Source: Asterella californica
Taxonomy: Eukaryota > Streptophyta > Marchantiopsida > Marchantiales > Aytoniaceae
Assembly: GCA_036924285.1 (NCBI GenBank)
Contig: JAYKYS010000001.1
Location: 41,167,501-41,231,500, forward strand
Direction of reading: 5' to 3'
DNA length: 64,000 nt
Below, piece by piece: positions 43,371 to 53,836 of the stretch (positions are counted from its first letter, which is position 1; every line of letters starts with the position of its first letter). The position numbers and the translations under genes were made by a program. Below the pieces are notes generated by a model. That model searched no databases and was not told where the DNA came from. It saw only the letters and a list, made by a program, of their open reading frames with translations.

Positions 43371-43875
43371 TGTCGTGCGCATACACACCGCTATACGACA
43401 TACATCGCTGTCAGAGGTACACCACACATACATATAATACATGGACGATGTTATACATATACACAAGTGTACCACAATTATCATCTCCAACACGGCAACA
43501 ACGATTACTCCCAAACGGTCAAGCCAAATCCACTCTATGCTCAAAGAGAGTCTGGGTTACACTTAACTAGACTATCCACCATAGCCAGGAGCTTGAAGGC
43601 TCAACTTGAAGAAGTAAGGCCTCCAAGCTCAAGTCCAAGTGCGAAGTATACCCTTAGTGAGTCATCCAAGAACTCGCCCTAACGGCACTAATGGCCCTAT
43701 CGAGATTAACCACTCCGCACTCGGCCAACCTAACTAGGGTGCTAAATTGACGTGACAGCTGTCGTGTGCATACACATCGCTACACAACATATATCGCTGT
43801 CAGAGATGTACCACACATACACATAACACATAGACGATGTGTCATACGCATACACAAGTGTATCACAATCGTCCC
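43371..43875 (+). repeat. Direct repeat pair, about 115 bp, 389 bp apart
   Basis: The block starting TGTCGTGCGCATACACACC (43,371) recurs as TGTCGTGTGCATACACATC (43,760). Both run through 'atcgctgtcagag', 'taccacacatac' and 'acacaagtgtaccacaa' to about 43,487 and 43,875. This lies just 3' (minus strand) of the family B integrase/PHD segment, so it may be LTR or 3' untranslated sequence of family B, or a two-unit tandem repeat of about 389 bp. Confidence 0.6.
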
Positions 43876-43989
43876 CTAACTGACGATTAGGTCCCTCTAA
43901 CTTCGGATAGTCCAGTATCTCAACTACGTGATATACACCTTCGTGGGTGCAAGGATCAGAAGGTCGAGTGCTACATCGTCTCATCGTTA

Positions 43990-44493
43990 GTCGCATGTCT
44001 GTAATCCATACCACGCAAAGATCTAATAAGCTATCCCTGCTATTTACATCGAGGGCAAACCTACCGTCCAGTAAGAACAAAACTGAGAGGTGGAGTCAAA
44101 CATTACATGTGTCAACTTCTCGAACAACCATCACACACCAACATACGGACTGCTCCACCAGCAGACCCACACAACATACACCTCAAGCTTGCACTTACAA
44201 CTGCTAAGCTTGAGTTAACGGTCCCATCGATGTTGGGAAGATGACGTGACGCGCAATTATGCACATGATCCTTCCAAACAACACCATGACGGCCCTCTAA
44301 CATGAGTACTCCAGAAGATAACACCTCACGCACTCGTAAAATAGTGCGTCATGCTGTCACATCTAATATCGTCGGTGTAGTCTGCTATAGATAGATATAA
44401 TCGTCATGATGAAACTTACGAATCGATGACTGATAACCTCCTCCTCGAATAGTCGCATATCGCAACGTGTCTCTCTGAGCAATCACTAGGTTC
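43990..44493 (-). pseudogene. Integrase C-terminal region with PHD finger (relic B2)
   Basis: After the integrase core the minus strand reads ENLVIAQRDTLRYATIRGGG, then a beta-rich segment RTILRVREVLSSGVLMLEGR (SH3/GPY-like), HVHNCASRHLPNIDGTV, and a PHD finger at 44,180-44,046. The ligands are C-M-L-C, M-L-V-C-D-G-C, H, C and C-P-R-C, the complete C4-H-C3 order with the CxxC pairs, C-x4-H and H-x2-C spacing intact. Three stop codons fall inside it, two of them at Trp positions. PHD fingers bind histone tails, so here it would guide integration or chromatin contact, the role chromodomains play in chromoviruses. That role is inferred. Confidence 0.75.
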
Positions 44494-45042
44494 TCAAAAG
44501 TCATAGACATAACTCTCTGCTCGTTGAGAACATGCGTTCACCAACATATCCGGGTCATCAAGGTTCAACACCTCAGTAGAATCACGTCGAATGGTTGAAG
44601 GTAGATCTGGACCTTGGCCATATAATAGAAAATACGGTGAGAAGGAAGCCAAAGACGTTTGTTGACTGAAACGGTAGCCCATAGCAAACCATGGTAACTG
44701 CATATCCAAGTCTCCCAAGTGGCCCTTCTGCAATTTATACTTGCGCAAACCTCTCTTCACCGTCTGAACTATCCTCTCAGTCAAACCATCCGCCTCAGGA
44801 TGATCCCGAGATGTAGTCCGATGATCAATCAGCGCCTGATCACACAAGACCTGAAACTCACCAAGAAACTTTGTACCTTGGTCTGTCAGCACTTCAGCTG
44901 GTGCTCCAAAACAACTCACCATTCGATCTAAGAACGCATATGCCGTCTCTTCACTCGTCTTGTCCGATAATGCCATCAACTCAATCCACTTGGAGAAGTG
45001 CTCCACCACCATCAGCACATATCGATGGTGACATACAGTCAA
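44494..45042 (-). pseudogene. Integrase catalytic core of family B (relic B2)
   Basis: A 182-codon open reading frame: CHHRYVLMVVEHFSKWIEL, FLDRMVSCFGAPAEVLTDQGTKF with the second catalytic Asp at residue 54, and SRDHPEADGLTERIVQTVKR with the catalytic Glu at residue 89, a spacing of 34 residues. Then LPWFAMGYRFSQQTSLASFS and FLLYGQGPDLPS. This is an rve-type core of gypsy integrases. The first Asp lies upstream and is missing here, but it is the last residue preserved in relic B1 (24,612). The fragment starts about a dozen residues after the point where B1 stops. Confidence 0.85.
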
Positions 45043-45660
45043 CGATAAGGATCTGTTCTATAGTGCTAGTTGCATGATCTATGCATTGATCTTTTTCTGG
45101 ATTGGGATGATTTGAGTATTTCTACTAGTACCATGGACGAACTTGGAAAGACAGATATAGTGGTTGAACCGGTTTGGAGTTCAGTTTGATATCTTTGGGT
45201 GTTCCACTGTGCTAGGTTCTTTTGGATCAAGATGATCTGAGCAATTTTTGCTAGTGCCATGGACGAACATGGTCTTCTAGTGGTGCCGTGGGAGTTACTT
45301 TGCGGTTTTTTTTGTATGAGAACGGATGTGGACGCATAACGCACTACTACTTCCAGGTTCGAATTGCTCTAAGATAGTTGGAGATTTGAGTTAGAGGGGA
45401 CGATTGATTAATGTTCGCTTGAGTCGTCTTGTTAACCTCACAACTTAAGACAGAATATTGATACGGAGTGCCTTAGTTCTCAAGGCAACATTCTTGAGTC
45501 ATTGAAAGATGCATGGCATAAAAAGAGAACCACTTGATGAGGAAAATGGAGAACCAAGAGGGTTGAATGTTGGAGTTGTTTCTGAAATCAGAGTTGTGGC
45601 TGAACATTGAAGATATGTCGCAAAACCTAGAGATGATTGTGGGAGGTTAACTCAACTATA
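45043..45660. other. Spacer between relic B2 and hAT BED finger
   Basis: No gene. A block 'tggattgggatgatttgagt...ctagtaccatggacgaac' (about 45,098) recurs as 'tggatcaagatgatctgagc...ctagtgccatggacgaac' (about 45,224), a diverged repeat with about 126 bp spacing. Confidence 0.45.
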
Positions 45661-45661
45661 A

Positions 45662-45854
45662 TTTGTGATTTCATATCGTGATGGATCCTTTGACCCTATT
45701 GTTCAATGCATACATTGCAAAACAACCTTCGTACATAATATTTCTAGAATGAAGAGACGTTTCGCATGTACGAGATCACCTACTGGTCGAAATGATCTAA
45801 GTTCCATGTTGAACAAACCATAAAAAGATCAGAGCACTTGTCCGAATGCACCTT
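45662..45854 (+). pseudogene. BED-type zinc finger of a hAT transposase
   Basis: The reading FVISYRDGSFDPIVQCIHCK, TTFVHNISRMKRR, then a stop and CPNAP matches the BED finger at the start of plant hAT transposases (C-x2-C, a basic N-I-S-R-M-K segment, then the C-P-x-x-P end). DNA-binding domain. It is cut 8 bp later by the LTR at 45,862, so family A appears to have inserted into this hAT copy. It has the opposite orientation to the hAT core at 22,560-24,610. Confidence 0.6.
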
Positions 45855-45861
45855 GAGATGT

Positions 45862-47867
45862 TGTCGTGTCGTGGACCGGCTCCTATCTGAAATTCAGACT
45901 TCGATGCTTGTCGCTCCAAAGACACTCATGGGAAAAGCAAGCTAAGCTCCAGCTTACAGACTTTTGGCACAATTTTGGATCTCCACTTTCATCGCATCAG
46001 TGGATAGAGTTCTTTGTCAGCACTCCATAGGCACTTCGTCTACTTCGTTTGGATGCATAGTGGAGAAGTTACAAGACTCGAAAGATGGGTAAAACAAGCT
46101 AAGCTCCAGTTTACGGGCTTGTGACACAACTTTGGATCTTCATTTTCATTACATCGATGGGTAGAGCTCGTTGTCAACTTTCCATGGGCACTTCGTCTAC
46201 TTGATGTCGCGTCGTGGACCGACTCCTACTTGAAATTCAGACTTCGATACTTGTTGCTCCAAAGACACTCATGGGAAAAGCAAGCTAGACTCTAGCTTAC
46301 GAGCTTTTGGCACAATTTCGGATCTCCACTTTCATTGCATCAGTGGATAGAGTTTTTTGTCAGCACTCCATAGGCACTTCGTCTACTTCGTTTGGACGCC
46401 TAGTGGAGAAGTTACGAGACTCGAAAGAAGAGAAAATCAAGCTAGGCCCTAGTTTACTGTACAAACTGAGTATTTGCAGCTCCATGGGCTATACTAAGGA
46501 CGCATGGAGTCTACTTCCTCATTATTGGAAAAAACTGGTACATACTATGACTGACGTAAGGGGACTATTTAAGGAGTTAGCTTGTTTCTGCAACTTGTCA
46601 ATGAACGTTTTGGAGAATTGGGAAGTCCAATGCATGCGCGCAAGGTGTCATTGGGTTCAGATTTGTGCAAGCTACGTGTGGGTTAAGACGGTTCTTGAAG
46701 AGACGGATCGGGGGATGTGTTCTGGGAGAAATTGAGACGCAAGAAAGGGATTTGGGAGGTTTCAGTGACCTGTGAAGGAGAGTTAGACCGTTCAGACTGT
46801 TCCGGACTCTGAACTTGTTGTTCTTGAATCCATCGCGATCAAAACAACGAGTTCTTCAAGAAATTGAAGACGATACGAAGTTTCATCCGACGGTTTGAGA
46901 ATTCTGAGTGAAATTGACGCTTAGGTCAGATTTTCATTCGTCTACGATCTGAGATTGGGTTGTTCTTCGCGAACGGTGAGCCAAGCTCTTCGTTCTTGGT
47001 GCCTATGCGATCAAGGAGTCTTCATCTATGCATAGGAGAAGACCATGTGTGGATTGGATTGTTAGTTTGGGTGTGGTGAGCGATTTTGAGCCATAGGGAG
47101 TCGATTTACGACAGTTTTTTGACAACATGCGACCAAATTTCTTGCGTGATTTTGCAAGGGGAACTCCAAACAGCTTGTTTGGAGTCTCATTGGATTCAAG
47201 GTAGTTAGATCTATCTATCAGAGAAGACGGATATCAGTTCAGACGATTCGTTTGTGCGCTATGTGCGGTTTTAAGCCGCATGGAGAAATTTTTGAAGGTT
47301 CAGTCACCTACGATCGAAAATTGATGGTATCTCGACTGTTGGGAGTCGGATCTGATAGTCCTGAGGTCAACAGAGTCAGAAGACCCTATCGACATCTGAA
47401 GTCCGTTTGACGATTTTTCGGTTCCTTCGCTATGATTTCATCCTTTAGAGTTCGTTAGAGATCTAGTTGGCTATATACAGCTTGTGGTAGCTAGCTTTAG
47501 CTAATAGCTTGTACATTGATGTGGTATGGACTTGGGTTTCAGTCGTGTGATACTCGTGCAGCTCTTGTTGTTAACAAAGAAAAGTTTCTCTTGCTTTGAG
47601 CTACGCTTTGGTGGTTTTGGATCAGGGTTGAGATTCAGGGGTTCGTTCTAGAGGCTTTGAAGCAGATTACAGACCGCTCTGGTATGTTTCTCAATTTTGT
47701 GTTCTTAGAAAGAAAGAATCGGTAGTGTATGTACATTGAGAGTTGGTATATATTGCAGCGCTCGTTTTCACGGTTGTTTTTCTCTGTCTTGTCTCTGTTT
47801 AGCACAGTACATCTCCACAACCATGAACCTCACATTTTCCGATGTTTACGTAAAGTCTGACACGATA
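45862..47867 (+). repeat. 5' LTR of copy A4
   Basis: 2,006 bp. Starts TGTCGTGTCGTGG and ends ACACGATA. The first 341 bp are tandemly repeated (second start at 46,203). Within this part the phrase 'aagcaagcta(a/g)...ccag(c/t)ttac...ttttggcacaa' recurs about every 155-190 bp. The 3' half is unique and includes 'gtgcggttttaagccgca' near 47,265 and a T-rich stretch near 47,765-47,800. Confidence 0.85.
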
Positions 47868-47890
47868 CGGTGGTGAACTCGACGTGAAGG
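47868..47890 (+). promoter_or_regulatory. Probable primer-binding site of copy A4
   Basis: Directly behind the LTR end and three spacer bases is TGGTGAACTCGACGTG (from 47,871). Starting with TGG, it fits pairing to the CCA end of a tRNA primer. Which tRNA I cannot say. Confidence 0.45.
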
Positions 47891-47942
47891 TCTGGAGTGG
47901 AGATTCTTCTGTGTTTGAACTTCGGAGAAGAGTTTAACAATC

Positions 47943-49230
47943 ATGAGTGGGGATGAGAAAGGTGATGGAAACGGAGCTAGTGGTTCGAGTGGATTACCGA
48001 AGGTGCAGTTGGATCCGGCGACTGCATCGATGTTCCAAGCTTTCACTATGTTCGTAAGGCAGCAACAGTTTGATGAGAAGATAACAAAGGCGCTTCAAGC
48101 GGTGGTCAGAGATTGACTAGTTCGATGGGAGAGATGTCTCAAGATATCGGAGATATTATGTGAAGGAGATGGAGCTGAACCGGGTCTTAGAAGATGAGAT
48201 GATTGAGACGTTTCAGTTGGCAGCAGCTCCAGAGATTAGAGATCATGTTAAAATGCTAATGAAGCATTTTAACAAGGATTGGGAGACATTTGCTCGTGCC
48301 TTGATGGATGAGTACTTCTTGGAAAACTCTGATCGAGTCATCAAGAAGTCATTCTTGGAGTGGGTTGAGCAATCAAGGAAGGGTATACAAGCTACAGAGT
48401 TGCTTAGGGAGTTTGAGAAGTAGTTTTCACGATTGACTAGGATGGAGAAGTTGACGTTGTAGTCCAACAAGACAGAGTTATTTCTTCGGACTGTAGATGA
48501 GAAGCTACAAGAGAAGCTGGATGTACTTCTGGAGGATCGGGAGGAAGACGATGGCTTGACCAGTAGTTGGAAGAAGGTTGAGGAAGCTGTTGGTCTGCTT
48601 ACCAAGAGAGAGCGAAGACGAGAAAGGTTCATGTTAGGAGACTGGCACCGACAACGACTACTGTAACACCTGTTTCTGTAGTCCAACCAATGGTTCCTAT
48701 TGCTAGACAAGTAGTACCAGTTGCTCCAGCTATTCCAGTTGTCCAGGCACCTGTAGTATCTCCGAAGAAGGATGATTCATACCTTGAGGAGATCTTGCGT
48801 GGAATGCGAGATCTGCAGATCAAGCTCACAAGATTGGAAGAGAAGGGGTTTACAAACGGAGCAAAACCGGTTGAGAAGCAAGGCTGGATCCAGTGGTGTA
48901 TCTGATGCGATGGTATTGATCATCCACGTAGAGGTTGCAAGGAGTTCACTGATATTTTACAACAAGGGGCGATCTCCTGGAAGGATGGGAAGGTAGCGCT
49001 GAGAGATACCGGCGCACTTCTTCATACCAACTTTGGTAGAGGAGGGATGAAGAAGTTGGTTGAGGACCACTTATCAGCGCAAGCAGTTGCAATCGTGGAG
49101 GTTAGAACTTATGGCACAAGGGTTGAGGACCAAGCTGAGGAGTTTCAATGAGCATGTTGAGCCGGGTGGATTGTGATCATGTGTCATCTCCATGAAACAG
49201 GAAGGAAAGATGGAACGCGAGACACTGTTG
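47943..49230 (+). pseudogene. Gag of copy A4
   Basis: Start ATG at 47,943 (MSGDEKGDGNGASGSSG), 75 bp after the 5' LTR. The reading continues with ATASMFQAFTMFVRQQQFDE, a stop at 48,114, then an open stretch 48,160-48,423 (DEMIETFQLAAAPEIRDHVK; ENSDRVIKKSFLEWVEQS). After further stops come a Pro/Val-rich hinge (48,690-48,765) and a CCHC knuckle at 48,897-48,938 reading C-I-stop-C-D-G-I-D-H-P-R-R-G-C, where the stop replaces the Trp of the other copies. All four zinc ligands remain. Confidence 0.75.
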
Positions 49231-49860
49231 AGGACAGCTGCTACGATCCAAAAGGATACTGGATGAGAGGATCCGATAGAAGCGTCATCGGTACATGCTT
49301 ACATCGCCAAGAACCAACATGAAGCGTTGTTGGACGAGAAGAGAAGACGAGATTCAAAGGATGCAGGGAAGGAACTTCTTACAAGAGACAGACTCGAGAG
49401 GAGAAGGTTTGTCAAGAGCTTCGGGATGCAGGAGCTCAAGATCTACCGATGGATGATGTTCCTTCTCCATCGAAAGAGAGAACGAAGGAGTTTTAGAAGG
49501 AGAAGGATAAGCCGGCTGCATACAAACTATAGTCAGACATCGAGGCTTCAATAGACGTGAAGGGAGTCTTGGAAGATCGCATTCTGAATGCGAAGGTGGA
49601 GTTTACTTTGAGAGAAATTTTGGGTATTGCTAAGCGTGAGTTTCATGATGTCATCATCGATATCATCAAACAGAAGCGATAGATTACGGATGAGACTGGT
49701 TTATCACTTCCTTGGATACTAGGATCTCTGTGGATGAGGAGAGAGAGCTTGCAAAGTGCAGTGTTTATTCTTCAAAGGAAGAAAGAGATCGAAGACATAG
49801 GGCACATTTTGAGGATGAAGAGGAGGATGGGAAACAAAGTTCAAGTCATTATAGTCACAG
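49231..49860 (+). pseudogene. Linker and pre-protease block of copy A4
   Basis: DPIEASSVHAYIAKNQHEAL and a KRRRDSK basic region (49,275-49,360), then after frameshifts the block LREILGIAKREFHDVIIDII (about 49,612-49,672). The corresponding blocks are at about 762-818 and 2,402-2,458. An acidic/basic stretch follows to the protease. Function unknown, but the block is among the best conserved segments of the family. Confidence 0.6.
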
Positions 49861-50317
49861 TCATTGAGCTCGAGCTACGACAGAGACGTTGGTGAGGATC
49901 GAAGACTTGGATGAGCCGGTGGGTGCTCTGATTGATCATGGATCGGAAATCAACATCATGTCGAAGGAGCTATACAAGAGGAAAAAGTGATCGATCGACA
50001 CAGAGCATGGGTGGGTCATAAGAACAGCCAACAACACAAGAGGAGATTTGTTATGGAACTTGTCTAGCGTTAGAGTGCACATAGGTGATGTTGCTATCGA
50101 GCAAAACTTCTTTGTCCAAGAAGCAACATCATATCCACTCATTCTTGGTCAACTTTTCATTACAACGACTCGGATGGAGACAAGGGTACTAGACGACGGA
50201 TCTGCTTATGCTAGGATCCGAAGTCAAGATGAGACAAGAGTGATACAATTCTTGACTGTACCATCACGAGCGCAATCGAGATCGTCTGAGGGAGAAATCG
50301 CTTCCAAGGGTGAGTGA
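49861..50317 (+). pseudogene. Retropepsin-like protease of copy A4
   Basis: The reading GALIDHGSEINIMSKELYK holds the active site at 49,934-49,948 as D-H-G-S-E, then a stop at 49,988, TEHGWVIRTANN, and an open end (50,048-50,317) with VRVHIGDVAIEQNFFVQEAT, LILGQLFITTTRMETRVLDD and AYARIRSQDETRVIQFLTV. Same fold and same active-site variant as 861-1,394 and 6,225-6,625. Confidence 0.75.
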
Positions 50318-50335
50318 AGAGTTCAAGGATTTTCG

Positions 50336-50761
50336 TTGAGTACCACTATAGAGCGAGATTGTGGTGGTGTGCAGGAGAAGATACTCTCGCTTGATGGAGA
50401 TAGTGTCTTTTGTACAGGGTTTGTTGGGTTTTCAGAATGTGGGATTGCTATTTACAAGAAGGTAGAAGAGATGAGAAGCAAAGAACAAAAATATTTGCGT
50501 GATGTTGAGTTGATGTTGAAAGAGCCGGGTGAGCTAGAAAGGGATGAATGGATTTCTGGTGTTTATGAAGAGGATGGGTTGGAGGATCCTTTGCGAGAAA
50601 TCATGTCTACTGGATGGGAGGATATGGATAAGGTTGTGCAGATTCATTCAAAGGAGGTCTATTCGGTGATCGAGTCATTCCGTGCACCTGAGGTTCGAGT
50701 TGAGACGAAGTACAAGATAGTGGATAAGAAAATAAAGCCAGTTGCAGGTCTTTGCGGATGA
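50336..50761 (+). pseudogene. Protease-RT spacer domain of copy A4
   Basis: A 141-codon open stretch: GDSVFCTGFVGFSECGIAIY, KKVEEMRSKEQKYLRDVELM, RDEWISGVYEEDGLEDPLRE and VETKYKIVDKKIKPVAG. This is the cleanest example of the domain seen also at 6,790-7,306 and 12,950-13,310. It has no recognised motif and is predicted to be mostly helical from its charged heptad-like middle. Its role in pol is unknown. Confidence 0.55.
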
Positions 50762-52290
50762 TACTAACCAACAGATGGATCGAGCTTCAAGGGAGAAGAG
50801 TTTGAGAGATCCTAAGTTCACGGAGAAGATCCTTGAAGAGCTGAAGATTGGATCTGATGGGTCTCTTCTATCAGACGAGAGGATGTGCTTCAAGGAGATG
50901 CTTTCACGACATGGGAGATCATTTGTCTTTGAGCCACATGAGATTGGGTGTATAGAACCGTACGTTGTTACCCCGATGGTTATCTTCACGGTACCGCATG
51001 TGCCATGGAACTTGAGACCAATTCCAGTACCGCGGGCTCACTTGCCTAAACTAGTGGAGTTGCTGAAGGAGAAGATGCGGATGAAGATCTAGGAGAGTCG
51101 TTTGTACCGTATTCTAGCAGATAGTTTTCAGTGCCTAAGAAGAATGGGTCGTTGCGGTTCATCCAAGACATGCAACCGGTGAATGCAGTAACAATCAGAA
51201 ATGCTAGGGTGGGACCGATTGTGGATGAGTTTGCTGAAGCGTTTGCAAGAAAAGCAATTTACTCAATGGAAGATCTTTACTCAAGATATGATCAGTTTCA
51301 ACTAGCGGAGGAGAGCAGAGGCTTCACGACAATGAGGACACCTTTGGGGTTGGTTAGGATGTGTACTTTACCACATGGAGCTACCAACTCGGTAGCACAC
51401 ATGATGAACGGAATGAATAGGGTTATGAAAAGACGATGCCGTTCTTGGATGACATCCCATTAAAGGATGTGTGGAAGATGAGAAGGATGAAGCGTTAGAT
51501 CAGAGGGGGTGTCGGCGATACGTCATCGATCACATAGCAGATTGTGAGAAGATCCTATCTCGACTTGAGGAAGTTCATCTTACGCTGTCAGGTGCGAAGT
51601 CTACATTTGGGGTTAGAAAAGTCTTGATCGTTGGTCATTTGTGTGGATCGTTTGATCGGAAGTCAGACTTGAACAAAGTGGATGCAATTGGGAGGATGAA
51701 GGAGGTTTGCAACTCGTTGAGAGAAGTAAGAAGAATTTTGGGTGCTTGCGTATTTTATCACATTTGGATTCCTCATTATGCGCATGTGGCGGATCCATTA
51801 TATGAGTTGTTGCGTAAGAGTCATAAGTTCAGATGGGAGGAAGAGCATACTGATGCGATGCGGAAGCTGAAGTCTTTACTATCATCTCCTCCAATTTTGA
51901 AAAGGATAGATTACAAGGGTGTTATGCTTGTGGTTCTTACTGTAGATACAAGTCCGGTTGCAATCTGATGGACAGTAGGACAAGATGATAAGGATGGAGA
52001 CAGGTTTGCTGTTAAGTTTGGAGCGAAGGTGTTAAGTGGTCGTCAACGTGCATATCCGCAAATGAAGAAAGAACTATTGTATTGTTTCAGTCATGAAAAC
52101 TAAGAAAGAATATTTGATTGGAGCAGTAGTGGTGGTTGAACTGATTACTTGCCGTTGTTATGGATGATCATGAATTGTTCAACTCTTGATGTTGCGATGG
52201 ATCGCATATATAAAGTCGTTGAATCCAGAGTTTAGACATATTGCAAGGAAAGATAATCCGATGGCAGATATGTTATCTCGAGCTCCATAT
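50762..52290 (+). pseudogene. Reverse transcriptase and RNase H of copy A4
   Basis: RT lead-in EELKIGSDGSLLSDERMCFK, then FEPHEIGCIEPYVVTPMVIF and HLPKLVELLKEKMRMKI, a stop at 51,090. Palm: SLRFIQDMQPVNAVTIRNAR, IYSMEDLYSRYDQFQLAEES, MRTPLGLVRMCTLPHGATNS. Catalytic FLDDIP near 51,442-51,460 spans a frameshift. Thumb: CRRYVIDHIADCEKILSRLE, LSGAKSTFGV. RNase H: VVLTVDTSPVAI, a stop at 51,966, QRAYPQMKKELL and KDNPMADMLSRAPYDGEDEM (52,250-52,310). Very close in layout to 7,330-8,890. Confidence 0.85.
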
Positions 52291-53749
52291 GATGGGGAGG
52301 ATGAGATGGTTGAAGATATTGACGATGTGGGTGCAAAGTTCTATTCAATTGCACAGACAGGAAGGGAAGATGAATTGTTTGTTGAAGGGTTGTATGATGG
52401 TGACTTGCTTGACATCGAGAGGTACCTTAATACGATGGTTAAGCAAACAGGTTCGACGGATGAGAGATTTCGGAGAGTTCGAAGGAAGGCCTACAACTTC
52501 ATGTTGCAGGATGGGTTTCTTTGGAAGCAACCGAAGCAGAAAGATGGGATACCGCTAAGAGTGATTTGCGACAAGGAAGATCAGTAAAAGTTGCTCAAGG
52601 TATTTCATGAGAGTCTTTGGGCTGGACATCGAGGAATTTGGGTCACTTTTACGAAGATGAAAGAGCAGTATTGGTGAAACAACATGTACATGGATGTCGT
52701 ATCTTTTGTGAAGTCTTATTTGACATGTCAGATGTACTCGAACATCCGACATCGAGATGGATTACATCTGACTTATCCGTTGGCAATCCACTTCAAGTGG
52801 GTTGTAGACTTGGTGACTATGCCAGTTGGATTGTGACAGATGAGATACTTGGTACTTGCTAGAGAAGATCTTTCAAATCAAGTTGAGGGTAGGGCGCTAC
52901 AGACAAAGACAACTGAAGGGGTAATTGGAAGAGGTTGTTTGTCGATATGGATGTGTGGGAAAGATCACTGCAGATCGAGGAGAGTTGAATGCACATGAGA
53001 CTCGTGAATCTTTGCAAGGTGTGGGGGTGAGGTTGTCATTGACAACTGCTTACAACTCCGAAGAGAATGCCAAGAGTGAACGTGGTCATCTGGCCATTGT
53101 GAAGGCTTTGATGAAAGTCTGCAACGGAAGGGTGCGCGAGTGGCCTCGACTCTTATCATTTGTGTTATGGATAGATCGACGACGCACAGCTCGGTGACAA
53201 GTTACATGCTAGTGGAACTCATCATAAGTCAGAAACCTATCATGCCGATTGAAGAACACGTTCTAACATGGAGTGTGTTACCTTGGGAAGACAATCTGAC
53301 TAGGGAAGAGCTTCTTGCTATTCGAATTAGGCAGTTAGAGAGAAGACCTGAGGATATCCAAGCTACTTTGGATAGATTACGAGAAAGCACGGTTGAAGAA
53401 CAAGGTCAGATTTGATCAGCGACATCGTTTGAGACCTAGGAAAATCAAGGAAAGTGATTGGGTGTTAGTTTATGACAACAGTCTAGACAACCAGCATAGT
53501 GCACTCCGAAAGTTTTTCAGGCGATGGTTTGGTCCGTATGTGATGAAGAAGGTTCATGACAACGCAACTTACGCCTTGCAAGAGTTGGACGGAACGAGCT
53601 TGAAGATACCAGTGGCAAGTAAACGTGTCAAGATTTTCAAAAAGAGAGATGATGAGGTCGATCTAACATATATCTTGACGGAGTTTCAGTTTGAGGATGA
53701 GGATTATGCAGAAGACATTGAAGATGAGGTTGACTACGATGGGAAGTAA
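52291..53749 (+). pseudogene. Integrase of copy A4
   Basis: N-terminal part DERFRRVRRKAYNFMLQDGF and WKQPKQKDGIPLRVI. The zinc finger HESLWAGHRG (52,605-52,635), with SYLTCQMY (52,715) where the first Cys of C-x2-C is Tyr. The core has KWVVDLVTMPVGL (first Asp), KITADRGELNAHETRE (second Asp, about 52,968) and NSEENAKSERGHLAIVKALM (Glu, about 53,075), all present. C-terminal GPY/F-like module: RRWFGPYVMKKVHDNATYAL and LDGTSLKIPVASKRVKIF, ending in an acidic tail at 53,749. Stops at 52,585, 52,676 and near 52,860 plus frameshifts. Confidence 0.82.
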
Positions 53750-53821
53750 GACAATATGACGAAGTGCGTGTCGATCCACTCCTTGGTTGGTATCTCTGGT
53801 GCATACCGGAGGATGTCCATG

Positions 53822-53836
53822 TTTAGAGGGGGTGAA
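53822..53836 (+). promoter_or_regulatory. Polypurine tract of copy A4
   Basis: TTTAGAGGGGGTGAA immediately precedes the 3' LTR start TGTCGTGT at 53,837. Confidence 0.75.

Noticed and set aside
44988..45002. V-E-H-F-S-K-W in the family B integrase, apparently Asp to Glu at a catalytic residue
   Set aside because: The first catalytic Asp of gypsy integrases lies earlier (W-x-x-D, as in RWSLD at 24,612). The V-D/E-H-F-S-K-W position is not catalytic, so the change is not evidence of inactivation.
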